Assembly: GCF_000430825.1 (NCBI RefSeq)
Contig: NZ_AUMT01000005.1
Location: 186,001 to 250,000, forward strand
Length of the DNA stretch: 64,000 nt
Direction: 5' to 3'
DNA from: Chryseobacterium daeguense DSM 19388
Lineage (GTDB): Bacteria; Bacteroidota; Bacteroidia; Flavobacteriales; Weeksellaceae
Shown: piece by piece, positions 8,286 through 16,613 of the stretch
How the letters are laid out: every line of letters starts with the position of its first letter
Position numbering within the stretch: the first letter of the stretch is position 1
The notes under the pieces: generated by a model
Databases searched by the model: none
The model's input: only the letters and a program-made list of their open reading frames with translations
What the model was told of the DNA's origin: nothing
Made by a program: the position numbers and the translations under genes

Positions 8286-9434
8286 TTATTTAAATGCTCT
8301 TTTTTCTAATCCGAGAATCTGCATGATTTTGGTTCCGAGCTGTATCAGCTTATAATTGTTTTTATAATCGCGGAATGTTTTATTTGGCCCGTTGAAATAT
8401 TCCCAAAGTTCATCTACAGTAAAACCTAATTTCTTGGCTACATACTCAAATTCTTTCATTAATTCATCTTCAGGAAGCTCAGGTCTTGATACCCTGTCTA
8501 ACGCCTGCTCTCTGGTCATTTGCCCTGTAAGCACAAGACTGGAAAGGTGGTTCTTTCTTTTATCAAACCCAAATTTTCTTGGCAGCCAGAAAGCTTCATA
8601 GAATCTTGTAAATCTTGATTCATGATGCTTGTGCTGATATCTTTGCCATCCAAATTTTTGCTCTAAAAGATCTTCAGCTTCTTTTTTGATAAATCTTACA
8701 TGGTCTAAAGGTTTTACTACCCTTACTCCGTTTATTAATCTATATTGAATTTTATATTTGAAAATATCACATCTTGGGAAGGTTTTCAATTTTCTCTCAC
8801 CAAATTTTTTATGAATATCATTTACATATTTCATATCTGTCTGGTAGTATGCTCCCCAATGAAGTGGCTCGCGAACACATTCTGTAGAGAAATTTCCTCC
8901 TGTTAATATATATTTAATCCCGTTTTTTGCACAATAATTATAAAGGGAGGAGAAAAATACCAAATCCTGAGGCGTATCAATATCAGGAACCTGTGATTTG
9001 ATAAAAGCTCTCTGAAGATCTTTCATTTCTTCCCAGTTAATTACATCTGTGTAAAGATCTAAGCCTAAGCCATCTACAAGATTTTTAATATTATTAGTAG
9101 AGACGTCGGAGTTCCACCCTGCATCTACATGATACAGCATTGGCCTTAGCCCCCATTTTTCTACTGCAAGATACACTAGATATGAGCTGTCAAGCCCTCC
9201 GGAAATTCCTATGATACAGTCATAATCTTTTCCTTTACCTTCAGCTTTTATTTTATCAATGACTTTTTGAATCTCTTTCTCGCCCTGCTCATTAGGATGC
9301 CAGTTCGGCAAAATATTATTGTAATAGTTGCCACAATAGTCGCACACTCCCTTGTCGTCGAATATTATGGTCTCGTCTGTGGTATCCATGATACAATTAA
9401 CACAGATTTGAACAGGTTTTTTCGAATTATCCAT
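8286..9434 (-). CDS. wbuX: N-acetyl sugar amidotransferase (WbuX/WbpG/PseA family)
   Basis: The 382-aa enzyme has an N-terminal zinc-ribbon-like pair C11-x2-C14 and C31-x2-C34, followed by the ATP-pyrophosphatase loop SGGLDSS at residues 78-84. This arrangement is that of WbpG, PseA and LegA-type enzymes, which turn an acetamido group into an acetamidino group using ammonia from HisH2/HisF2. The most economical substrate here is L-FucNAc, made by the CapE/F/G set downstream, giving L-FucNAm as reported for the wbuX-wbuY-wbuZ clusters of some E. coli serotypes. The 120 bp upstream separates it from the beta-helix gene and shows no clear promoter. Confidence 0.87.
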   Translation of the reverse strand: MDNSKKPVQICVNCIMDTTDETIIFDDKGVCDYCGNYYNNILPNWHPNEQGEKEIQKVIDKIKAEGKGKDYDCIIGISGGLDSSYLVYLAVEKWGLRPMLYHVDAGWNSDVSTNNIKNLVDGLGLDLYTDVINWEEMKDLQRAFIKSQVPDIDTPQDLVFFSSLYNYCAKNGIKYILTGGNFSTECVREPLHWGAYYQTDMKYVNDIHKKFGERKLKTFPRCDIFKYKIQYRLINGVRVVKPLDHVRFIKKEAEDLLEQKFGWQRYQHKHHESRFTRFYEAFWLPRKFGFDKRKNHLSSLVLTGQMTREQALDRVSRPELPEDELMKEFEYVAKKLGFTVDELWEYFNGPNKTFRDYKNNYKLIQLGTKIMQILGLEKRAFK

Positions 9435-9554
9435 CTTTGAATTTTAGTTTTGCTAATATACAAAAGTTAAACCACACGTTTTGTTGTTTATTTATTTTTT
9501 GAGATCACTATATTCATTCTTTTTATTTCCTGATTTTTGCTTTTTTTGAATAAA

Positions 9555-10991
9555 TTATTTTATGATCTTATTTTTTTGAATAAAATTTTTACCTGAAGTT
9601 TCTTGTCTGAAATGAACAAGTTCATTTTGGTTTTTTATATTGCCAATAATTTCATTATTTTCAACAATATTATTATTCATTTTATTACCCTGATACTTTT
9701 GAGACAAATCTCTTCCGGTAGCCTCGAAATAGAGAATATCCTTATTTGAATAAAATTTATTATTGGTAACAGTAAAATTATTTCCCGTATCTATATTTTT
9801 ATACTTATCATTACGTAATTGCTCTTTAATCCTTGGTAATGAGGTGTTTTCAAAATACCCTTTGATAACTACTTCTCCGATATTTTTAAAAATGTTGCCT
9901 GATATTTTCACATCGTTCATATTTAAAAAATAAGCACCGGACTTTTTAACATTTTGAAGTGTGTTATTCAGAAAGCTTGATCCGAAACTGTAATCACTTA
10001 CTATTCCGTACATTTCAGAACCATCTATGAGGTTATCTGAGACGATCGTTCCCGGGGAAAGGCTTACGGATATTCCCCCCTGGCTTAATGTTTCTGTTCT
10101 GTCTGAGTTTCTTAAAGCGTTATATATTTTATTGCCTGCAATTTTAGCATTATTAGAAGTCATTAAATAGATCCCCATACCTTTTACAGTTTTGGCTGTA
10201 CCTACTTCACCAATATTCCGTATTTCATTATCCAGTATCTGAGTACCGTTCATGGTATTACCCACTACGTCGGACTCATAGCTTACAATTCCGTATGCAA
10301 TACAATTAGATATTTTATTATTCCTTATAATATTATTGTTTCCATGTCCAATAAAACCGATTCCTACTTTCAAAATATCATTTCCAAGTATCGTATTATC
10401 CTCTATCACATTGCTATTATGCTCATAATTCTTACCGGAATATCCCATCATTATTGCAGATTCGTCTCCGTCTTTCGAAATATTGAACACGTGGTTAATA
10501 AACTTATTGCCTTTAACTGATGTATTACTACAACCTTTTTTCGAAGATGGGTAAATGAGTATACCATTTCCACCAATTGCGTCGAAAGTATTATTTATAA
10601 TATTACAATTATCTACACCGTATAATAATAGTCCATAACCGGTGTAAAAGTCAGCAGCACTTTTACCAATTCCTTTTAAATAGGCATTTTTTAAGGTAAA
10701 ATTATCATGATTAATTAAAAATCCTGTATTTTTATTATTAGTAAAGTTTATAGTGCTTCCTTTTTCAAAGGAAATATAAGTATGTGGTCTTGATGTATTC
10801 AATACATTATTAACAGAATAGCTGGCTTTTTTCACCGTGATTTTTAAAACTTTTCCTCCCTTTTGATTTAATGCGTTTTGAAATGTTTTCGTATCATCAT
10901 TTGATTTTTCAATCGTAACATATAGTGTATCTTTAGACTGTGCGAGAGAAAAAACAGATAGGAAAATTGTTATTATAAGGATACTTTTCAT
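9555..10991 (-). CDS. Secreted right-handed beta-helix (pectate-lyase-like) protein
   Basis: A 478-aa protein with a Sec signal peptide (KSILIITIFLSVFSLAQS, cleavage near residue 19). After it come many short imperfect repeats rich in Asn and Gly such as NNTFDAIGGNGILIYP and NNIIRNNKIS. These are the ladder pattern of parallel beta-helices in polysaccharide lyases, hydrolases and C5-epimerases. It lies inside the polysaccharide operon and has its own likely promoter at 11046-11053. A role in cutting or modifying the exported polymer in the periplasm or outside is inferred. Catalytic residues cannot be assigned. Many Asn codons make it very A+T-rich. Confidence 0.75.
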   Translation of the reverse strand: MKSILIITIFLSVFSLAQSKDTLYVTIEKSNDDTKTFQNALNQKGGKVLKITVKKASYSVNNVLNTSRPHTYISFEKGSTINFTNNKNTGFLINHDNFTLKNAYLKGIGKSAADFYTGYGLLLYGVDNCNIINNTFDAIGGNGILIYPSSKKGCSNTSVKGNKFINHVFNISKDGDESAIMMGYSGKNYEHNSNVIEDNTILGNDILKVGIGFIGHGNNNIIRNNKISNCIAYGIVSYESDVVGNTMNGTQILDNEIRNIGEVGTAKTVKGMGIYLMTSNNAKIAGNKIYNALRNSDRTETLSQGGISVSLSPGTIVSDNLIDGSEMYGIVSDYSFGSSFLNNTLQNVKKSGAYFLNMNDVKISGNIFKNIGEVVIKGYFENTSLPRIKEQLRNDKYKNIDTGNNFTVTNNKFYSNKDILYFEATGRDLSQKYQGNKMNNNIVENNEIIGNIKNQNELVHFRQETSGKNFIQKNKIIK

Positions 10992-11045
10992 TGTTGAACT
11001 TTATATTTTTTTTAGTTAAATAACTACGATTTAACTATTTGTAAG

Positions 11046-11053
11046 CAAAAGTA
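11046..11053 (-). promoter_or_regulatory. Putative -7 promoter element for the beta-helix gene
   Basis: On the minus strand this reads TACTTTTG, a match to the Bacteroidetes TAnnTTTG element. A TTG about 16 nt further upstream may be the -33 box. The 5' leader would be about 48 nt. It implies transcription independent of the glycosyltransferase genes upstream. Confidence 0.45.
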
Positions 11054-11060
11054 AAAATTA

Positions 11061-12266
11061 TTAATTAAGCAATTCTTTGTATAATTGTATATAATTTCTG
11101 AATGCATTCTTTTTATCAAAAAGATTTAATACTCTTGTTCTACAGTTTTCCGAATAAAAAGATTTTGTATTTCTTTTGATCTCGTTGATAGCTTGCATCA
11201 GCTTTTCAATATTTCCTTTTTCTACAATTATTCCCGTAGATTTATCTAGTGCTTCAGGAGATCCTCCGGTTTCAAAGGTAATTACAGGTGTGCCACAAGA
11301 TTGGGCTTCCAGGTTGGTGGTAGGAAATGTATCTTCCAGGGTTGGGTTTACAAAAACGTCTGCTGCAGAATAGAGTGCTGCAAGCTCCTCAACGTTTTTA
11401 GTACGCTCAAGTCCTATTATATTTTGGGGCAGGTTGTCAATTTGTTTTTTAGTAAGTCCTACAAGTAAAATTTTATAATCTTCCGGTAGTTTTTCTGATA
11501 ATTCTATAAAATATTTTAGCCCTTTTCTTTTATCCCAGGGGTTGGCAACGCCTAAAATTAAAAATTTACTCTCGATAGAATAATCTTTTTTAATTGTATT
11601 ATTTTTATAGCTGAACTGATAAATATCTATTCCGTTATGGATTGTTCTGACATCATAATTTTTAAGAAAGGATTTTTTAACCTCTCCCTGCAGCCAGTTG
11701 GACACAGGAACAATTGTCATTTTATCTAATGAAGTAAATATTTTCTTCTTGTCTATATAATTTTTTCTTGAGTTATCTATATATAATGATTGGGGATATT
11801 CTGCTAATTGGGGACATTCGAAACATTGGGTCTGCCATTTATTGCATCCTACCAGATCATAATAAGCACAATGCCCTGTGAAAGACCAGCAATCATGGAA
11901 CGTCCACACCACTTTGGCTCTAGAATTTGCTAAAAAATTAAATAATAGTTCAATATTAATGTAATAACCATGCAGATGCTGTAAATGGATAATATCAGGA
12001 TCAATTTCCTTGATTTTCTCAATAAGTAGTGTAGTGCTCTTTTTAGATCCATACCCATGTCTGTCCGTAAGTCTCGTATATAAAACATGTTTGATTACAT
12101 CCATTTTATTTCCGATAGGAAAAGCAATGGATTTGCTTGGCAAATTTTCTCTTCCGTATGCAATATAGCTCTCCCATCCTTCATTTATAATATTTTCGCC
12201 TATCTGCTCAGCTATTCTTCCGACAGAGCCTATATTAACTTCACTGCTTATTTGTAATACTTTCAT
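11061..12266 (-). CDS. GT4 family glycosyltransferase
   Basis: A 401-aa retaining glycosyltransferase with two Rossmann domains. The N-terminal half begins MKVLQISSEVNIGSVGRIAE and has a Cys-rich stretch near residues 135-150 (FHDCWSFTGHCAYYD, then CFECP) seen in a WcaC-like subgroup. The C-terminal half has AADVFVNPTLEDTFPTTNLEAQSCGTP, the E-x7-E region of the GT4 nucleotide-sugar site. It should add one sugar to the lipid-linked repeat unit at the cytosolic membrane face. Donor and acceptor are unknown. It lies 21 nt after the next GT gene in the operon. Confidence 0.85.
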   Translation of the reverse strand: MKVLQISSEVNIGSVGRIAEQIGENIINEGWESYIAYGRENLPSKSIAFPIGNKMDVIKHVLYTRLTDRHGYGSKKSTTLLIEKIKEIDPDIIHLQHLHGYYINIELLFNFLANSRAKVVWTFHDCWSFTGHCAYYDLVGCNKWQTQCFECPQLAEYPQSLYIDNSRKNYIDKKKIFTSLDKMTIVPVSNWLQGEVKKSFLKNYDVRTIHNGIDIYQFSYKNNTIKKDYSIESKFLILGVANPWDKRKGLKYFIELSEKLPEDYKILLVGLTKKQIDNLPQNIIGLERTKNVEELAALYSAADVFVNPTLEDTFPTTNLEAQSCGTPVITFETGGSPEALDKSTGIIVEKGNIEKLMQAINEIKRNTKSFYSENCRTRVLNLFDKKNAFRNYIQLYKELLN

Positions 12267-12287
12267 TGTGTTTTATATTAATCAGTT

Positions 12288-13415
12288 CTATACCGGAGTT
12301 TGCGAAATAATTTTAAATCTTTCCGCCATCTTGCTTACATTAAAGGTCTTCTGCACAGTGATTCGGGCATTCTTTCCAATTTCTTTTACAAAACTTTTGT
12401 TATTAACAGAGAAAATTACTTTTTCTATCAAATCATCATAGTTGTCTTTCTGATATGTTAAAGAATTATGTTCATTAATAAGCGCACTGAATTCCGGGCC
12501 ATGATATCTTTCATCATCATGCGTAATCACAGGTAAACCATATCCGAAAGCATGTAAAATACTTAATCCTATAGCTGCAGGATGAACCATCAGAGAGGCT
12601 GTAAGGAACCATGGAGCAAGCTTTTCTTCATCATATATTTCTCCTAAGAAGAATACATTATTTTCAAGACGCTTTTCATGAACAATTCTTTCCAAATCCT
12701 GCCTTTGATCTCCGTCTCCGATAATGTACCATTTTATCTCCGTTTTTATTTCAAGGATTTTTTGAAAACGGATTAAAAGTTTATCTAATTCATTTTTCTG
12801 GATAAGTCTTGTACATGAAATAATGATTTCATTGTCTATACACTTTTCTTTCTGCCAGATTTGTAGTTTTTCTGTAGACCATTTTGTTATTATTCTTTCT
12901 ATCTTTTCCTGATCAAGGCCATTATTCATTCCTATACACACTCCTTTAAAGCCTTCTTTTTTAAAGACTCCAGCTTCTTTATCATTATAAGCAAAGACCC
13001 TTTTAAATTTTTTCGTCCAATTTAATCGGATATTTTCTGTGAAAGAATTTGCTTTGTAAGAGTGTATCATACTCCACAAAACTACCTTATTGGGTTTAAA
13101 TAACTTAAAGATATTGGCAAGAACATAATGTGATATATAACGCGGATTTCCGTCTATGAAAACAGTATCATATTTATTTAAAATCTTAAAAAACGGTAAA
13201 AGCTGTATATTGGCCTTTTCATTAAAAAAATCAATAAATTTAACGACCACTACATTATCCGGATATTTCTGATGAATTGTTTTAAGCTTTGTATTTGGAA
13301 TATTGCTCTGGCAATAAATAGTGACCTGTATATCCCTATCTGCCAGAATCTTATCGTAAAAACCCTCCCTGTAAGATGGTATTACGTTGGTTACAATTGC
13401 AATTTTTTTCATCAT
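12288..13415 (-). CDS. GT4 family glycosyltransferase
   Basis: A 375-aa protein with the two-domain GT-B layout. The N-terminus KKIAIVTNVIPSYREGFYDKI is a Rossmann start, ISCTRLIQKNELDKLL opens the second domain, and HPAAIGLSILHAFGYGLPVIT is the GT4 donor-binding region, with the second acidic residue less obvious than usual. It overlaps the stop of the polymerase-like gene by 4 nt. It probably builds the repeat unit; linkage and sugar are unknown. Confidence 0.8.
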   Translation of the reverse strand: MMKKIAIVTNVIPSYREGFYDKILADRDIQVTIYCQSNIPNTKLKTIHQKYPDNVVVVKFIDFFNEKANIQLLPFFKILNKYDTVFIDGNPRYISHYVLANIFKLFKPNKVVLWSMIHSYKANSFTENIRLNWTKKFKRVFAYNDKEAGVFKKEGFKGVCIGMNNGLDQEKIERIITKWSTEKLQIWQKEKCIDNEIIISCTRLIQKNELDKLLIRFQKILEIKTEIKWYIIGDGDQRQDLERIVHEKRLENNVFFLGEIYDEEKLAPWFLTASLMVHPAAIGLSILHAFGYGLPVITHDDERYHGPEFSALINEHNSLTYQKDNYDDLIEKVIFSVNNKSFVKEIGKNARITVQKTFNVSKMAERFKIISQTPV

Positions 13416-14647
13416 GAAGATTTGTATAAATATAAATAAATATTTAAAAAAAGAAAACCTCCACTTAGTAAACTTGTAAATAAACCAACATTAAGTATGA
13501 TAAAAGCAAATGAAATAAAAACAAGCCCTACCAATGTTGCATTTTTATTATCCAGTAAAGATTTTGTATACAGCAAATAAATCCCAAAAATAAATGAAAT
13601 AATGATCACTCCCACCATTCCCAAACTCGCAATACCATCTGTTGCAAGGAAATTTGCATTGGCATTGTTATCCGATTCAAAAAAATAGGAACTCACTACG
13701 AACCCTAAATCCTGATCATAGGGATAATTACCCGTAATAAAATTTACAATATTTATATGTGAGTAATAAGTATATGGATTTTCTTTAAAAAATTCATTAT
13801 ACTGATACGTGAGCAATCCTGCAATTCCAAATGTTCTCATTAATATCACTGCGGAAATCATAAAATACTGCATAGGAAGATAATAAGCCACTACACAGAC
13901 CGAAGAAAAAACTATTGTTAATGCTTTAAAAATATCTTTTCCTCTACTTTTTATATAATACAAAAACATTAGCAAAAAAGGTATAAATAAAGCAATTTTA
14001 CTTGCATTTATTCCATATACAAAAATTACAGAGAGTGTTCCGAATATAACAATCTTTTTATTTTTATTCACAAGCCCGATCGCAACTAACAGTGGTCCCA
14101 CAAAATAGGTAAGCCAAAGTGTAAAATACCCTCCAATAACAGAAGCACCTGAACCCTTTTCTCTCTGTGTATACACATCTTCAAATGATACGAAACTATA
14201 TGTAGAACGGAATTCTGCAAATAAGACCACTACAATAAATATAGTAAAAGCGTATAGTATCTCCCGCCTTGGAGGTTTAAGATTTAGCTTTCTTATTTTA
14301 ATTCTTTTCATTCCCGCTATTTTAAACATGATCAAAAAAGCGAGTAAAAAGGGCAGCTGATTAATAAATATTTTCCATTCTGTACCATAATGATTTAAAA
14401 ACGTTATCATTATAGGAACATACAATAGCAGATAAAAAATTGTATATAGAACTTCTAAAAAAAATACATTTTCCAAGTCTTTTTTTACCCCGAGGGGTAT
14501 GCAAATAAATATAAATGTCTGAATAAATGATACCGCACTAAATCCTTCACTCATATAACCAGAATACCAAAAAATATCATACAAAAAATTAATATGTATG
14601 AACTGATAAATTAATGAATAAATAATAATATAAATTATATTCTTCAT
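13412..14647 (-). CDS. Polymerase-like polytopic membrane protein (candidate Wzy)
   Basis: A 411-aa protein with about ten to twelve hydrophobic segments and a periplasmic-loop-like stretch (residues about 300-340, YYSHINIVNFITGNYPYDQD). Position between the flippase and the GT genes, with 4-nt overlaps on both sides, is the usual place for Wzy. No HN motif of the Wzy_C family is visible, unlike the protein at 1220-2479, so the two belong to different families. Function as the repeat-unit polymerase is inferred from context and topology only. The gene is more A+T-rich than the sugar-nucleotide genes on either side. Confidence 0.6.
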   Translation of the reverse strand: MKNIIYIIIYSLIYQFIHINFLYDIFWYSGYMSEGFSAVSFIQTFIFICIPLGVKKDLENVFFLEVLYTIFYLLLYVPIMITFLNHYGTEWKIFINQLPFLLAFLIMFKIAGMKRIKIRKLNLKPPRREILYAFTIFIVVVLFAEFRSTYSFVSFEDVYTQREKGSGASVIGGYFTLWLTYFVGPLLVAIGLVNKNKKIVIFGTLSVIFVYGINASKIALFIPFLLMFLYYIKSRGKDIFKALTIVFSSVCVVAYYLPMQYFMISAVILMRTFGIAGLLTYQYNEFFKENPYTYYSHINIVNFITGNYPYDQDLGFVVSSYFFESDNNANANFLATDGIASLGMVGVIIISFIFGIYLLYTKSLLDNKNATLVGLVFISFAFIILNVGLFTSLLSGGFLFLNIYLYLYKSS

Positions 14648-15864
14648 TTTTCTGTTTTTAGTATTTGATAAAATTTATAGCAAGAAAAAAAGCTCACTAA
14701 AATTAAGGTGAATGACAAAATATTTACAAAAATTTCAAATTGTATTTTAAAAATAAATGCAATAATATAAACCAGTAAAGTAGATACAAGCTGCAAAATA
14801 TTTTGTGACAAAAGAATCTTATTCTTTTTAAAAACAAGAGCTAAATTACTAAATGGTTGAAAAAATAACTGGCTGATTGCAAAAGGAACAAGAAAAATAG
14901 CAATAGGCAATACTCCCTGCCATTTACTCATATCTATTACCAAAGGAATATATTTGATAACCAAAATAAGAATGGGAAAACAGAAAATGGTAAGTAAAGT
15001 AAGTATTAAAAAAAGCCTTTTAGTCTGCGCCTTTATTCCTTCTAAATTATTTTCGAAATAAAGTTTTGCAATTTGTGTTCTGTATATTGATGAAGCTACC
15101 GAACCTATGACAATAGATGGTAACATGAGTATCCTTAATGAAAATGAAAACAATCCCACATTATTTTTATCAAAAAGATATCCTATAAAAATAGGATTAC
15201 AGTAAGCAAGTAATATATTGGCAATCGAACTTGGAAGTACATATTTCGGAAAATCCAAATGTTCAATAAATAACTTCTTATAAAAACTTATTTTTTTAAA
15301 GAAAATATCATATCCATTCTTTTGGACACAAATAATATAAATTATTAATAAGATAATATTTGAAATAATATAAGAAGAAAGTATAACTTCTCCATTGTTC
15401 TTTGTTAAAAACAATAAAATGCCTAAATTAAGAATAGCAAATAACAAAGGGGTAAACCCGTTTAAAAAATGTTGTTCCTTATAGACTAAAAACTGTTGAA
15501 AACAGGCATTAATAGAAACTGTACCAGACAATAACAAAATATAAAGAAAGAAAATATTAAATTGATAAAATGTAGTAAAAAGACCAATAAATGAAAATAT
15601 CAGATTAAAAATCAAACTTACAAGTATGGTAAGATTACTCTTATCAATTGCATCTCTTGAATTTTTAGATAAAGGAATAGACAACTCATACTTTAATGTT
15701 GCAAAAGAACCGATAATAGAGCCTATTGAAAAATAATAACTAAACTGGCCGAATGCTTCGGGAGTAAATTTTTTAATAATATAAAAAGTAGTAATAATTG
15801 TTACAACCTGAGCTAAACCACTTCCTGCATAAAAATATAACGATTTTGAATTATACAATTTCAT
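14644..15864 (-). CDS. Oligosaccharide flippase family protein (Wzx-like)
   Basis: A 406-aa protein with about twelve hydrophobic segments. It starts with FYAGSGLAQVVTIITTFYIIKKFTPEAFGQF, the usual N-terminal helix and loop of Wzx/polysaccharide-synthesis MOP-superfamily transporters. It should move undecaprenyl-linked repeat units across the inner membrane. It overlaps the polymerase-like gene by 4 nt downstream and the acetyltransferase by 14 nt upstream. Strong A+T bias is shared with its neighbours. Confidence 0.82.
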   Translation of the reverse strand: MKLYNSKSLYFYAGSGLAQVVTIITTFYIIKKFTPEAFGQFSYYFSIGSIIGSFATLKYELSIPLSKNSRDAIDKSNLTILVSLIFNLIFSFIGLFTTFYQFNIFFLYILLLSGTVSINACFQQFLVYKEQHFLNGFTPLLFAILNLGILLFLTKNNGEVILSSYIISNIILLIIYIICVQKNGYDIFFKKISFYKKLFIEHLDFPKYVLPSSIANILLAYCNPIFIGYLFDKNNVGLFSFSLRILMLPSIVIGSVASSIYRTQIAKLYFENNLEGIKAQTKRLFLILTLLTIFCFPILILVIKYIPLVIDMSKWQGVLPIAIFLVPFAISQLFFQPFSNLALVFKKNKILLSQNILQLVSTLLVYIIAFIFKIQFEIFVNILSFTLILVSFFSCYKFYQILKTEK

Positions 15865-16543
15865 GCTTGAAAAATTTCTTATTCTTAATTATTTCTTCTT
15901 TATCCCAAAGCCACCATTTCGATTCTTCAAGTTTCTCTATTGTCTGTTGATCAAATCTTTTTCTTAAGAGTTTTGCAGGATTTCCTGCAACAATAGAATA
16001 AGCTTCCACATCTTTCGTAATAACAGAACCGGCTCCTATAATAGCCCCTCTCCCTATCTTTACTCCTGACAATATTACAGAATTAGATCCTATCCATACA
16101 TCATCTTCAATAATAATAGGTCCCTTCGATATTTTTTCATTTTCTAAAGGTTCTCCAATTATATTTGAGTTAATATTATAAGTGGTAACCATATTATAAT
16201 TATGATAAAATTCCTGAATTACAACACTTGATGCAATGGAACAGTAAGCACCAATTACAACATCCGAAATCTCTCCGCAAATCCTTGTTGCAGGACCGTT
16301 TATACTTGTATATTTTCCTATTTTTACTTTTCCGAAAATTTCTGGTTTATTAAACAATCGTACACCATTACTAAAACTAATGCCTGTACCCAGAATGGCA
16401 TCTCTAAGCTCAATATCTTTAAATTTATTTTTAATCAAATAAAAAAATACATTATGAGACATGCTAACATTAAAGTTGCACTTTACATTTTTGAAAATAT
16501 TTAAAATAAATGCAAAAAATAAGTTAGCAATTGCTCTTTTCAT
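15851..16543 (-). CDS. CatB-related hexapeptide-repeat O-acetyltransferase
   Basis: I start the protein at the Met 36 nt inside the longest open frame (MKRAIANLFFAF), which gives about 230 aa; the longer start remains possible. The left-handed beta-helix hexapeptide signature is clear (IGAYCSIASSVVI, IEDDVWIGSNSVILSGVKIGRGAIIGAGSVITKDV), with a loop carrying the probable catalytic His (EFYHNYN). Family members use acetyl-CoA. It probably O- or N-acetylates a repeat-unit sugar; an N-acetyl step after the DegT aminotransferase is an alternative, though PglD-type enzymes look different at the N-terminus. Confidence 0.8.
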   Translation of the reverse strand: MKRAIANLFFAFILNIFKNVKCNFNVSMSHNVFFYLIKNKFKDIELRDAILGTGISFSNGVRLFNKPEIFGKVKIGKYTSINGPATRICGEISDVVIGAYCSIASSVVIQEFYHNYNMVTTYNINSNIIGEPLENEKISKGPIIIEDDVWIGSNSVILSGVKIGRGAIIGAGSVITKDVEAYSIVAGNPAKLLRKRFDQQTIEKLEESKWWLWDKEEIIKNKKFFKHEIV

Positions 16544-16613
16544 AATATAAATTATATTGAAACTTCTGAATATAAACAATAAATATTCAGAAGCATATTT
16601 TTTTAAAAAGTTT

